A stretch of DNA of 64,000 nucleotides from Cunninghamia lanceolata (taxonomy: Eukaryota; Streptophyta; Pinopsida; Cupressales; Cupressaceae). The notes under the pieces are model-generated. The model was given only the letters and a program-made list of their open reading frames with translations, was not told the origin of the DNA and made no database searches. The position numbers and the translations under genes were made by a program. Location of the stretch: positions 1,674,001-1,738,000 of the forward strand of contig BSBN01000763.1 in assembly GCA_027924645.1 (NCBI GenBank). Reading direction: 5' to 3'. Shown in pieces: positions 23,949 through 35,421 of the stretch. Every line of letters starts with the position of its first letter. The stretch's first letter is position 1.

Positions 23949-24937
23949 TCAGACTTAGTTGAAGTTCCATTCCGGGCTGCAGTTCTGACACACCCATCTT
24001 TCTTCATAAAGTCTCTAGAATAGAGACATGTGTCAAGTAACAATGATTCTGAATCCTGATTAACGAAAATTAATAGATAATTATTTAATTGAGTTGCGTA
24101 AATTACCTTCCAAAAACGTGCAATTGTGCTTTTCACGACATTCCTTATTTATTACAAAATGACAGAGGTCACTTCTAGCATGGATGTCATTAAATGGAAA
24201 ATATTGTAATAGATTTTAGTTGTCAGATGATCGCAAATCGATGGCATAAGTTCTATTTGAAACACCCAATTTCCTAAATTTGTAGTTGTACAGTCGAGGA
24301 CTTACGCTCTGCAGTCTGTCGCGCTGCCACCTTGACCTTTGCAATAATCAATAAAATATATTATATATTTTATATATATGTCAACCGTTGATCTAATAAT
24401 ATCTAACATCTGCTAGTTGATTCCGGAGGATTTTGTTAGCAATGTGTAGCATTGGAGATCTACCTTCCGAAATTGAATTACAACCATTCATCTTTCATTC
24501 TAGGGTTCATCAAATGGTCAGTGGTGATATGATTGATTTGATTGAACACACTTAACTGCATAGATTAGCTAATGCTCAATTAAGTTCATTAATGGAAAGT
24601 GAGTACTGAGTCATGACAAACCGAACAGATTAGCCAATACAAATTTTCACAGTATAGCAGAGGCAATTAAACGGAGTTGCTTGTTAATTATTACCCATTT
24701 TTCATGGAAGTACATGTAATGTATATAGGATAGTCTTTATTGTTTCAACCTTATATTACATTACTAAGTTTTAGATAGGTCAAGAATCAATAGACTGTAA
24801 AAGTTCAAAGTAATGCTTTCATTACAACAGCTGTGCGAAGAAAGTAAGTTACCAAGTATTTATTTTGTGATCATTCATGATTTTGAATTTAACTGTGTGA
24901 TAGAGTTCTTAGTTCACAAATGTAGAATAGTAATAAG
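23949..24937. other. Non-coding stretch inside the hAT element
   Basis: Nothing supported as a gene. AT-rich, with TATATATTTTATATATAT near 24365. Confidence 0.5.
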
Positions 24938-25492
24938 ATGATGGAAAATTTTGTTTGCGTGTGGCTATGCAGGATGTTATTGCTTTGCATGTCTCGGAAT
25001 GAAGAAATACGAGCATTCATCAAGTGGAATAAATCATGTCAAGAATCGACACTTTTAACATTTGCAAATGATGCATTCTATTCTGGGTGGTGGGTTGAAT
25101 CTCCCACACATGCATGCATGTATGAGAAACTGGAAATTCAAATTGATGCATGGAATTGGTATTGCAACTCAATTGCGAGTGACCTCGAGAAAATCAATTT
25201 AATTCTCCTTTACTGGCCTTATTGTTACCCATGCCTAGTGGTTTCTTGTACATATAAAGCAAGGTTCTATAGTGAATCATTGACTGTCATTGTGAATGAG
25301 GAAATAATTAAATTTGTAACGGACCCATTGCCTGTTAATAGGATAATTATGGACTACAGTGAAATATTCATTACACATCATCGAAAAGAGGAACCAAAAA
25401 GATTTTGGAGGATCAAAGCAAGGTTTGAAGCTCAAAGGATAGGAGTTTTGTTTGGAACTTTCAGGTTGGTTAGAGGTTCATGTACAATGTAA
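24938..25492 (+). CDS. Orphan open frame, unknown function
   Basis: An uninterrupted frame of 184 codons, unusual among the decayed neighbours. Just inside it, at 24972, the sequence TGTGTGGCTATGCAG looks like a plant intron 3' splice site, so the true exon may start at 24973 rather than at the ATG. The protein has several Trp and Cys (G-W-W-V-E-S, W-N-W-Y-C-N), a hydrophobic L-I-L-L-Y-W-P-Y-C-Y segment, and a basic C-terminus (R-K-E-E-P-K-R-F-W-R-I-K-A-R-F). I recognise no domain. It lies upstream of A1 on the same strand and may be a remnant exon of the cargo. Confidence 0.4.
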   Translation: MMENFVCVWLCRMLLLCMSRNEEIRAFIKWNKSCQESTLLTFANDAFYSGWWVESPTHACMYEKLEIQIDAWNWYCNSIASDLEKINLILLYWPYCYPCLVVSCTYKARFYSESLTVIVNEEIIKFVTDPLPVNRIIMDYSEIFITHHRKEEPKRFWRIKARFEAQRIGVLFGTFRLVRGSCTM

Positions 25493-26103
25493 TTCCCCAA
25501 TCTTTTTGAAGGGTGATGTTAAATTTTACTAAATAATATAGAAGTAATTACGGTTTGAAATTGACATGAGTTCAATGGCAAATTGCAATGTATACAGATT
25601 GTAGATGTTTCAAAGATAATAATATAATATCTAAGTCTGATTATATAATAGAAATAATTAAATTATATGATTAACATCATATATTATATTATTATCAGAT
25701 AATAATATAATATATGATAATAATTATTTAATATATGATATTACATATTATAATATATATAATAATTATATTATATTATATATGATAATAATAATATAAT
25801 AATAAATTATAATTATATTATATAAAATATGATATTATTATAAATTTATATATTGTTATCGATTTCATTTGGTGGCCTACAAAATACTTTTCCTAGGCAT
25901 TAATTTTTAATTTATTAAATAGTTCTGACAAGTTATTAAATAGTTGTTGGTCAATCCTTACATGAGCCGAAGATTGATGCTACAAAAAATCTCGACAACA
26001 AATATATGCATGTCAGTTGAAGCGTGTGTTCATTAACGATCTTTCTTTAAACCCTGGAGGTCTCCAGCAAAATGGCACTTGGCTAGCTTGCTCAAAATAT
26101 AGC
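25493..26103. other. AT-rich spacer
   Basis: No coding potential. 25610-25860 is nearly pure A/T with ATAATATA words. Confidence 0.6.
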
Positions 26104-26658
26104 ATGGAGACTCCCATAAGGCTCCGCTACAATAAGCACTAGGTCACCTTTCTAGGCCATATCAGAGATGGCAGACTGATGAACATTTGTAACCAGCAAA
26201 ACCTATTCTTCCTTGAGGCAGTGAAGATGCTCCTCGGTAAAGACTTCTTGGTCTCCGAGGATAGATATAGGGTAAATTTAGATATTTCCTCACGCTTTCT
26301 GGCTTCTTTGTTGGACCTAGGAGGGGCAAAGGTGGATGCACTAATGATTCTACGGGGGGTATTCACTCCAGATATTCTTTTGGACGACGTAGATGTGTTG
26401 ATTGATGCAGAATTGGGGGTCGGTATCCTATGGCCAAGAGACCTAGAGAAGCTGCGGGAGGGACAGGAGGGCGTAGCTAGGCAGTCATTCCTACTAAACA
26501 TGAATGAACAACAATTGGGAAGGCACAAGTTTTGGGCGGCTCGTGGGAGACACTTTCTTTGGCAGATAATTGGAATGGACACAGACGAGACTCCGGTATG
26601 GCTTGAATACTTCACAGCCATTGTGAATGCGGGGGGATTCCACTCACAATGGCCGTAG
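26104..26658 (+). pseudogene. A1: small unknown protein, family A
   Basis: A 184-codon frame from ATG 26104 to the stop at 26656. It aligns over nearly its whole length with A2 (33606-34181): M-E-T-P-I at the start, F-L-G-H-I-R-D-G-R-L, V-K-M-L-L-G-K-D-F-L, D-R-Y-R-V-N, F-L-A-S-L-L-D-L-G-G, G-V-G-I, F-L-L-N-M. This alignment fixes the start. One in-frame TAG lies at about 26140, where A2 has Gln, so the codon was probably CAG. The remaining frame is clean. No signal peptide, membrane segment or catalytic motif is seen; it is predicted globular and leucine-rich. Gene order A1-B1-A2-B2 suggests A and B may act together. Confidence 0.65.
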
Positions 26659-27850
26659 GAGTGGTCAGGCTCCCAGGGCCACTTTTTTTAGTGATTTCTA
26701 TGCTAGGGTAGTAGGGTGGCAAGTTATCAAGGAGTCGCTCAGTCAAGGGGCTAGGGATTTCTATGGTACTATGGTAGCCTTTCTAGTGCTGTGTGTTTTG
26801 GAGCCTGGACTGGCCGCTAGAGTGGTTTTTGTATTAATATAATTTCCCGAGTGTAAATCTTTTTGTATTAATATAATTACCCAAGTTCAAATATTTTTGT
26901 ATTAATATAATTACCCAAGTGTAAAGTGTAAATCTTTTTGTATTAATATAATTTGGTCTCTGTTATGGTTAGAGGTTTCTAATGTTGCTTCTCATATGTT
27001 TGCTTTAATTTATATATGTTGACATGGATTTGGTCTCTGTTATGGTTAGAGGTTTCTAATGTTGCTTGGCATTTGTTTGATTTTTGACTCTTGAGACAGC
27101 TAAGAGAGCTATAATATATGTGAACTCTCAATCTTTTTGGATTTAATTTGACTTCAATTTGGTAGTTTTTAGATAGAATTAATCACAAAATTTTATATGC
27201 AGAAGTAAAATTACACTTTCTATTGATAGTGTAGTTCATCTACATGCATGACGCTTGAGATATTTGCATAATTAGGTTTTAACAGTTGTAATTGCATTCC
27301 GGAAGAAAATGTTTGAAACACTAGACCGGTGACTTCAAGCCTCTAGAATAACACTTGAACCATTAGATTTCAAATATCAATGGTTGACATTTCATATGAG
27401 AAACCCTTTGTGTAATCTTATGTTGACTTGCTACCTCCGATTGCCAGTTGTCTAAGTTGAAACCTGAGCCATCAAAACTGTGTTGTTTACTGGCCCCTGG
27501 GCCCTTATACCTAATCTTGTCGGTCACCGCTTGGTGGGGAACAGGTTAACCTAGCAGGCTAGCAGGGTCCACTTTTTAAATGCTTTAGCAAATATTTCAA
27601 AGCAGCCCTAAGAGACTTAAAGGGTGAGTTATTAGCTTATTACAGATTTAATTGAGACACATGGGAAATTCCTCGGCAAGATGTTTCAATCTTAGCCATC
27701 CAATGTTGAAGAATTTAAGTAGATAGTGGATGGCTTAAGAAGTTAATATGCAAGCAGGTTGTCGGTTAGTTAAGTCATGACTTCATGTCCTAATATTCAT
27801 AAGTTGACCAGCCCCTTAATCTAGGATTCTAGAGGTTACCCGTTGTTGTC
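26659..27850. other. Spacer with short tandem repeats between A1 and B1
   Basis: At 26835-26955 the word CTTTTTGTATTAATATAATT recurs three to four times at about 33-45 bases. A 40-base block starting TTTGGTCTCTGTTATGGTTAG occurs twice (about 26952 and 27028). The stretch 27290-27420 is similar to 34540-34660, the spacer after A2, which supports duplication of an A-B unit. No gene seen. Confidence 0.6.
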
Positions 27851-28277
27851 GGTTGCAGGAAAGGTGAAATCTAATGGTCGTGCAAGGGCGCATGAGGAAT
27901 CTGTCAAGAGAGAATATTCACTGCACGGCTACGACAGAACAACACATGTCAAAAAATATAAGCTAGCATCCTATCCCACTAAAGACTTGATCCAACGGTT
28001 GCAGGAAGGCTGAAATCTAATGGTCGCGCAAGGGCACATGAGGAATCGATTAGGAGAGAATATTCAATGCGCAGCTGCGATAGAACAACACATGTCAAAA
28101 AATCTAAGTTGGCATCCTATCCCACTAAAGACTTGATCCAACGGTTGCAGGAAGGGCGAAATCTAATCATCATACAAGGGCACATGAGGAATCTGTTAGG
28201 AGAGAATATTCACTACATGGCTGCGACAGAACAACACATGTCAAAAATCTAAGATGGCAAAAGACTTGATCCAACAG
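27851..28277 (+). repeat. Minisatellite, 146-base unit, 2.9 copies
   Basis: Units begin GGTTGCAGGAAGG at 27851, 27997 and 28143; the third lacks 13 bases and a fragment of a fourth begins near 28276. Units differ at scattered sites, mostly C/T and G/A. Confidence 0.9.
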
Positions 28278-28872
28278 TTGCGCATCACAAGGAGAATCTC
28301 AGAGGATGGAATCTACGCTACGCAGTCATGACATGGTGACACGGGGATTCTTTCTTGTTTGAGAAGTGAGGCACGCTAGCGTGGGGTAGGCAAGAGGTGG
28401 GCCATCACAGGTTGTTATGCTGCGAGGTGTTGCCACGTATCCGACCCGTACATATTCTGAATGGCGGAGAAGATTGTCAAATCTAGTCAGCCAATCAGGA
28501 CCATGGATTTTAGAATGTAAGGAAAAGATCAATGGCCCAAATTCAAAGTTTCAAAAGAGAAATATTTCGAAGTGCTTGCAGCACGAAGTTCATTAATACA
28601 AGAATTGAGTAGGAATTCTTGTAGCATAAAGTTCATTAATACAGAGAATTGTGCAGGAATTCAAGAATTAAGGTATTCTCAAGAGCGCGACTGCATTTAG
28701 AAGAAATCATCAGAACAAGCAAGAAAAAGTGATCTCAAGCTTCTGCAAATGTAGAAAACCAATAAGTTATTGTTCCTCTTTTGTGCCTAGTTTTTCCAAC
28801 TGTAGGTTAATTTTGAAGCTTTTAGGGCTGTTGTCAACCATAAAAACCCTAAGCTACCTTCATAAAAGAAAA
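28278..28872. other. Upstream region of B1
   Basis: Comparatively GC-rich at 28280-28500, then AT-rich, with a duplicated block CATAAAGTTCATTAATACA near 28585 and 28625. It may hold the promoter and 5' UTR of B1; no clear TATA box is chosen. Confidence 0.4.
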
Positions 28873-31800
28873 ATGAGTTAGTCAGACCAGCCTTCCACTT
28901 CAAAACGAAGCTTAGATGAGGATCTTATGATCCAACTCCCTGGTTCCGCTAGAACAATTTTGAAATTGCATGGCCCAGGCAGACCCCAGGATAAATTTCT
29001 TGACAACTGCTATAATTGTCGGGATGTCATATTACCTGTACCAGGTTGGATCCTCTTTGAGCATTAGCATAAGAGGATGGACTATAAGGCCCCTATCTGT
29101 CATGCCTAGAGATATGATTTAGCCAAGCTCATTTGTTCCAATGTTTTCATGAACCCTGACTTAATTAGGTCAACAGCATTAAGGTATAATCTAGCCACTA
29201 GGACAGTAATAGCTGGAAATGGTTCAATATTGATCAATCTTACCAAAGAATACATTGCCACTATATTCAACTTGGACCCTGCAGCCAGCAAACAAATTGA
29301 CCTCAAGGGTTTAAAGAAAAATATAGATTGTGAAATGACATTACAGGGAATATAACTTACCAAAGCATAGGCCAAGGGGTGTTGGTGGGAAATTGGTAAA
29401 GATTTCAGATGATGAGAAGGAGCCTTTTGATTGCAATATGTTTAATGAATATTTTGTCAGAACCTATTACAGTCTATGTCAAGTATTAGGCAAAGATGCT
29501 TTAGATAGAATGTTTGTTTCTTTGATGATGATGGCTGTTGATATTCAAAACCTAGATGTCAAGGAACCATATGATTATGCCACTTTCATAGCTGACCATA
29601 TGCATGATCAGATGACAAAGATAAAAAATAATTTGTTTAAACTTGATGTCCAAGTTGAATTCGCATGGTACTCCTTGTTGTGCCATATGTACTTATTTAC
29701 TTTATTAGGGAAGTGGCTCCAAAATCTGCTTGTCAAGGATTCAAATGCTCAAGGGAACAAGCTGCCAATGCAAGTATGGATATGTATGCTAGATATGAAC
29801 TGTGTCACAGCAGATTATGTCATCTTTGAAGAATATTTTGTGAGGAGAATCCTTGGGTTTTTGGAGCCAGAGGGTGAAAGGTTGCATCCTAATGTATTGG
29901 ATTCCTTACAACCTCTGGATAGGACTTCCCACCTTGGAATTGATCACAATTGGGGTGATTGGTTCTATCATGAGCATACTACTTGCATAAGGGTCTATGG
30001 ATGCCAGACTGCACCTCACATACTGCCCAAATATTTGCCAAAGAGGGTGGCATTTTTAGAAGTTATAAGGCAGTTAAATGATTCTGACAAGAAGCACTTT
30101 AAGAACTGCAAGAAAGGTTCATTCTTCCCTTCTTCCATCAAATTTTGTGATTTTTTTATCCCTAATAAGAGTGGCTTGGACCAAATTTATTCAATTATGC
30201 AATGTTTTGGAATATATTTGGAACAACCAAGGTATTTTGACCCTGAGGGCTTCATCAACAAAACCAAAGTCAGCAAGGGAAGGCTCAAGTACTTTCCTCT
30301 AATGGATTATGATGAGGACATTGCCAGGAACTATTTTACAATGAATGATGTCCACCACTTAAGGATCAAGTGGGATACTATCACGACCAGTGAGAAGATG
30401 AAGAAAAACATGAATCCTGCATATCCAGAAGTGAAAAACCCAATCAAGAGTATTGAGAAAATGTTGGATAATGCAGAATAGTTGATTGCCTCTACCCCCG
30501 CAGGAGAACAGAGATATGCTTATGAGCCTAGCAGCTCAAGTGGAGAGTATGATGTAAAGAGGGAATCAGTTGGCCCCTCCCTTGCCAAAAGGGCCAAGAT
30601 TATTGATTTGGAGAACACAGAGCAGATAGAGGTGGTTGACCTAGAGGGGGAGGAGGAACATGCACAAGAAACTGGCCCTCATTCACCCAATAGACTAAGA
30701 CTTTATTCATCCCCAGAGAACAGGGCAGTGAGAGTAATGAGAAACCCTACTGTTGATATTGAAGATGTTAGGGTGATGGCCTGTGACAAGTTTATGGAGG
30801 ATGATGAATTTGTCAACACTCCTAAATTTAAGAGCTATGTTTTGAAAGTGAGGAGTGAGGAATTTTAGAATAAAATTGAAGATGCCAAGGCTGGAGCAAA
30901 CCCAAAGGATTATGATGTTATTACTTAAGGGGTCCTAAAAGAAGTACAATAGTCTATAAGTGCAATGAATCCAGAGGAAGGGAGAGCACTAGTGGAAAAA
31001 AGTAATATTCTACTTCTAACTCACTAGACTCTATCAGATGCCATTGCATTTGATACAATCACCAAAGATGATTCAGATGTGATAGGGGAATAGATTGAAA
31101 AGGCCCTCTCTGGTGCATCCTTCAACCATAAATTCAAAACATTGGCAATATGGGCTCTAGCCCTAAACAACAAAAAGCCTAGGGTTCAATTAGGAGAGAT
31201 GATAGGGGATGTAATAATAAAAAGAGTATCTGATACTCCTACTCCTCAGGCTGCAAGCCAAAATGTACAGATGGCACAATTTGTAGAAGCAACTGCTAAC
31301 AAATTGCAAAAGGATTACAATAAGCTGCAACTTGATTATTCTAAGGCAGTTGCAGAGATAAACATGTTGAAGTAGTAGCTGTCAATATTAGGAGCCAGTA
31401 CTTCAGCCCTTCCTTGAGTGATACCAATTGCAGAATCTCTTCCAGTGGATATAGAGCCTCTCCTTGTAGAGATTAGAGAGTTGAAGGAGGATAATAGGAG
31501 ATTGAAGGAGGAAAAGGATAACAAGGTTAAAGAGGTGGTCATCAACTTGATCAAGAATAGGGTGACAAACATTTTAACTAGAGTTGATGAAACTTGGAAA
31601 TCCTACTCACAGTTGAAACCAGCCTATGCAAAGCATGAGTCTGACAAACAGAGACTATTAAGCTTAAAAGCAAAGTGGTTAAATAGAACTAAACAAGTCA
31701 AAGAATTTTTGAGGTGTGCCAGGTATGATACCAATGCACCTCTTGACCTAATTTCAGTGCTTAACATGAAGGATTTTCAGGATGTGGCTAGTTTGCAATT

Positions 31801-31885
31801 GAAATTCGATTTAGTTGTGAAAGAGAGTGATGCAGGAGCATCCAATGGTGTAAGGGCAATCTTGCATCACCCAAAAAGAAGTTAA
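28873..31885 (+). pseudogene. B1: large unknown protein, family B
   Basis: The frame opens at ATG 28873, shifts by one base near 29348, and then runs in one frame to 31885, about 1003 codons. Premature stops: ten TAG (28879, 29065, 29107, 30479, 30866, 30950, 31025, 31091, 31373, 31376), one TAA (30926), one TGA (31415). The N-terminal 530 codons are globular and align by eye with B0 and B2: R-Y-N-L-A-T-R-T, A-T-I-F-N-L-D-P, then C-I-R-V-Y-G-C with I-L-P-K-Y-L-P and L-E-V-I-R-Q-L. The middle is acidic and disordered; codons from about 750 on are Lys/Glu-rich coiled coil (L-K-E-D-N-R-R-L-K-E-E). Function unknown. No enzyme or nucleic-acid motif was recognised. Confidence 0.7.
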
Positions 31886-32708
31886 TTCAAAATCATTGTA
31901 ATTTTTTTCATTTCTTTCCATAATTAGTGTTTTTGGTTCCATAATATCCAAAATAATAATGTAGGACTTTCAGTTTTTCCAAAACTGCTAAAAATAGTGC
32001 CCTGCCTATTTTGGAAAGTGTACTTGCTATTTTTAGAAAGTTTGCATTTGGGCACATAACGAAGCAAAAACTTCCATAAAGTAACATAATGGAAATATAA
32101 GACCTTTGGCGAAGGAATTAGGAAAAGACCATTTGTGAGCTGAAAGATATTAAAGTTTTTGTTTTCCAAAAAGCCCCTAAAAATTTCTAGAACAAGATAT
32201 GAGGCACTAAAACTTCCCATAACGTCCCAAAAAGTTGATAGAAATCCATTGAAAAATTTTTGGCATGATAGTTCACATCGTGAGCTTTCCGGCGCTTAAA
32301 ACGGTTCATCAATCAGACACCCGGATCAAAAGTTATGCTTCCCGGAAGTTGACGTACTTTTGGAGGGAATTGCATATTTCGAAATTCAGCTGAAGGCCGC
32401 CAAAAAGTGCTATTTATGACTATTTTGGGAACCTTGGGCAGTAGTAGAGTTGAGGGGGCTAGTGTAGAGTCAATAATAGGTGGGAAAACAGAAACCCTAG
32501 CTGATTTGGGGTTACAGAAGGCTAAAGATTCTAGAGTCTTGAGGTTGGGAAAGCTGTAATGTGTTGCAGCCAGTAGAGGATTCATCCTCTAATTGTAATT
32601 GAGCTTCTGTAATGTAATGAGTTGCCCAGTTCAATAAAAGAAAGTTCTATTGCTGTGTTTAATATCTGTTATTGTGTGTTTTGTGATTTCCCCCCTTCAT
32701 CAGAGAGG
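31886..32708 (+). other. 3' flank of B1 with polyadenylation signal
   Basis: Non-coding. AATAAA at 32633-32638 in TTCAATAAAAGAAAG, followed by a GT/T-rich stretch, looks like a plant polyadenylation region or an LTR R-U5 segment. TTTCCCCCCTTCATCAG ending at about 32703 could be a splice acceptor. Confidence 0.45.
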
Positions 32709-33008
32709 ATGCAGGGTTTTGAAAGGTTGGACACTAAGTGGTCACCTCCCATCTTGGAGGGTGATGGCAAAATAAAAGACTTGGACAAGTGGAGAAAGGA
32801 GCTGGTAGACACTATTTATCAATTAATTCCCACTTGTTGTGATGCATTTGCAAGTGATCCAACTATGCAAGTGCTGAGCTCATCGTTGGAGAAACTGCAC
32901 ACTCTTGAAAGGGTTTTTAATGTATTCTGTAACCAAGTAAAACGTTTCCTGGATGCCAGGTATGCCAGCCATAATGGCAAGATTGAAGAAATACTTTCAT
33001 TCCCTTGA
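32709..33008 (+). CDS. Small open frame downstream of B1, possible exon
   Basis: A 99-residue frame from ATG 32709 directly after a splice-acceptor-like CATCAG. Amphipathic and charged (W-R-K-E-L-V-D-T-I-Y-Q-L, L-E-K-L-H-T-L-E-R-V-F), probably helical. No domain recognised. It could be a last exon of B1, an independent small protein, or chance. Confidence 0.3.
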   Translation: MQGFERLDTKWSPPILEGDGKIKDLDKWRKELVDTIYQLIPTCCDAFASDPTMQVLSSSLEKLHTLERVFNVFCNQVKRFLDARYASHNGKIEEILSFP

Positions 33009-33605
33009 CCGTCAGATAGGACATACAGTGAATGGAACGACAGATATGGATCTAAGGATTGACAAACTTTTGTTCTCTGTATCTGTTTTGATGATTATTG
33101 TACTATTCATTTATTGAATATATTTGATCTGAGATGACTTTTGTTGAAATTAGAACAAAAATAATTACTCCCTCTTTTTATATTATTTATTATTGGTTAA
33201 AAGTTTAAAATTTATTGTATATAAAATTGGTCAGATCTTACACATCAATTTACAAATATTGTGCTCCTGTTAATTCAAAATTGGTGACATGTGTCATGAA
33301 TTGCATGCGACGTACGACTACGTGGAACATAGCTTGGAAACACTATTAACTTATTAAGTATTATCTATATACTTATTACTTAGTACTTATGTCAAATCAA
33401 GCACAAATATTTGCATGCAGATTAAATTCACTTAAATTCACTTGAAAAGATATATCAAATCACTTAAATATTGGCACGCTTGGAAAGATATCCAAACGCT
33501 TCAAAGCCCAGTGCCATTAATGAAGCCTAGTTCTATTTAATGGAGCCCAACAATGCCTCATAGTCATACCAAAGTTTGAAGCTAGCTTACTACTTAACAA
33601 AGAAA
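33009..33605. other. AT-rich spacer before A2
   Basis: No gene seen. A short repeat AAATTCACTT occurs twice near 33422 and 33434. Confidence 0.55.
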
Positions 33606-34181
33606 ATGGATACACCAATTTGCCTTATAGCACTGGGAAGGCAAATTGCTTTCTTGGGTTACATAACAGACTCAAGGCTTAGAGCTATAATGAAGCCTCA
33701 TATAAATGTCTGTTTGCGCTTCCTAGAGTTGGAAGCCATTAAAATGATGCTTGGGAGGGACTTTTTAATAGATAGTAATAGATATCGTGTGAATTCCAAC
33801 ATAGCCTCTTGGTTTTTGGCATCATTGCTGGATCTTGGAGGTGTGAAGGCGGAAATTCTCAAACTATTGCAAGAAATTTTCAAGGCAGATTTTTTGGGCA
33901 ATGATTTTGAGGTAGTTGTTGGGTCAGAGATGGGTGTGGGGATTCCGTGGTCTTCTAACCTACCAATGGTGTTACTTGGGGGAGAGATGGTTTTGGGGAT
34001 TCAGCGGCTTCCCTTTCTACTGAACATGACAGATGGAGCTCGCGCCCGCCACCGTCACTGGGCCACCATCGATCTAAATTTTTTAAGGTGCTCTCGAGCT
34101 CTCGTCATGGAGCCGAATGCGGAATGGGTGCTGCGCTTCGCAGACCCGGTGCAAACAGGAGATTTTTATGGTTTCCCTTAG
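33606..34181 (+). CDS. A2: small unknown protein, family A, intact frame
   Basis: An uninterrupted frame of 191 residues from ATG 33606 (M-D-T-P-I), chosen because A1 aligns from the same methionine; the frame is also open 30 bases further upstream. Shared with A1: F-L-G-Y-I-T-D-S-R-L, I-K-M-M-L-G-R-D-F-L, N-R-Y-R-V-N, F-L-A-S-L-L-D-L-G-G, G-V-G-I-P-W, F-L-L-N-M, and an R-H-x-x-W near the end. It lies 870 bases before B2 on the same strand. Function unknown; globular, soluble, no targeting signal seen. The open frame, next to many decayed ones, may reflect younger age, selection or simple luck at this length. Confidence 0.6.
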   Translation: MDTPICLIALGRQIAFLGYITDSRLRAIMKPHINVCLRFLELEAIKMMLGRDFLIDSNRYRVNSNIASWFLASLLDLGGVKAEILKLLQEIFKADFLGNDFEVVVGSEMGVGIPWSSNLPMVLLGGEMVLGIQRLPFLLNMTDGARARHRHWATIDLNFLRCSRALVMEPNAEWVLRFADPVQTGDFYGFP

Positions 34182-35050
34182 CCAGTGGCCCAATGTTTTG
34201 AACTTTTGATTTTTGCTATGTAATTTTGATGTAATATATTATATTATCATGGGAAAGAATATGTATGGGAATTTTTTGTAACATAATGATATGCTAGGGG
34301 CGTAACTATCTCTCAGCTGTAACAATTTTTTGAATTAATATCAATCAATGACTGAATGAAAGTTGACGTCTACGAGACCAAAAAACTATGAATAATTTTT
34401 TATTAATATTAAATAGAATGTAATTAAATGATAAGTGTGACTGTAATTAAATGAATGAAGAAATGCAGATTATGTTTATTGTTTATATCATAAAATACTC
34501 GACCTTTCGATGAACATTTGATGGATGGTTGTAGTTGCATTCCAGAATGAAATGCACAGAATGCTAGGCTTGCAAACTTAAATATCTGGAATCACCCTAA
34601 ACCGTTAGATTTACAAAGATCAATGGTTTAGAGATTTCTGTGAGTTGTCAATGCAGGACAGCTATTAGACATGTACTAATAGTGCTAAGTGTAGTCTAGA
34701 AGCGGCACGTTGACTTGACATTTCATTCACTAAAGAATTCACTTTATCAAAAAAGCAAACTTTCTAGTTTCTACTTTTTACTAATAAGTGATTTTATTTT
34801 TAAGTGAAAGCAGAGAGGGTCAGTACATGGGGCGTCAGGTAGATTTCATATTGTTCGTTGCAGTGCACCAGGGAGATTTCAGATTGCTCATTGCAGTGCC
34901 ATTTCCAACAAAGCTGGTAAGACAAAACATAGAATCCCTAGGTTACCTTTCATTGTTTCTTAAAATCTTATTTTTTTTCTTAAAATCTTATTTTGTCAAA
35001 CTTTGCATTTAGGGTTGAGAGACTTGAGAAAAATTTCACATTGTATAAGC
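34182..35050. other. Spacer and upstream region of B2
   Basis: No gene. 34530-34660 resembles the A1-B1 spacer at 27290-27420. Two copies of a CTTAAAATCTTATTTT word occur at about 34960-34990. Confidence 0.5.
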
Positions 35051-35421
35051 ATGTCTACCACCACTAGCAGACCAGACAAAGTTTTTGGGAAAGGCAGAGC
35101 AAGTACAGATAAAAAAATAGATTATTTTGAATTGCTTAGAACCTCAGGTTTGACTAATGAATACCATGATTTTTATGATCCTAACATGTATGGTAGATTT
35201 ACCTCAGAACTCAGATTTTCATTTGAGAATAAGGCTGCCAAGAAAAAGAAAGTTGATAGTATCAATGCACCATGGGTAACTGGATTAGGGCGCATGATGT
35301 TACATGAGGTTTTCCCTTGCCCAGAATTTATCATGGTCTATGCCCACAATTATGATGGTAACAAAAGAGCAATTGTAAATAAGGATACCAAAGAAAAAAA
35401 TTTATCCATTAATGCAGAAGA
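35051..35421 (+). pseudogene. B2, N-terminal fragment
   Basis: Open from ATG 35051 (M-S-T-T-T-S-R-P) to the edge of the LTR element at 35422, 123 codons. It aligns with B0: W-V-T-G-L-G-R-M-M with V-S-R-M-W-S, and P-E-F-I-M-V-Y-A-H-N-Y-D with P-E-L-V-I-E-C-A-R-N-Y-N. The rest of the protein resumes at 40883 in the same frame once the inserted element and one copy of a shared AGAAGA are discounted. Confidence 0.72.

Noticed and set aside
27851..28277. CRISPR-like array
   Set aside because: Three long contiguous units without spacers in a plant-type context; a minisatellite.
9811..31885. UAG reassigned to Gln or programmed readthrough in family B
   Set aside because: TAG also disrupts invariant Gln in ordinary Gypsy integrase and appears in other dead elements, so CAG decay at CHG sites explains it without a new code.
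26104..34181. Family A as an endogenous viral coat or nucleocapsid protein
   Set aside because: Size and leucine-rich fold would allow it, but no recognisable motif supports it from sequence alone.
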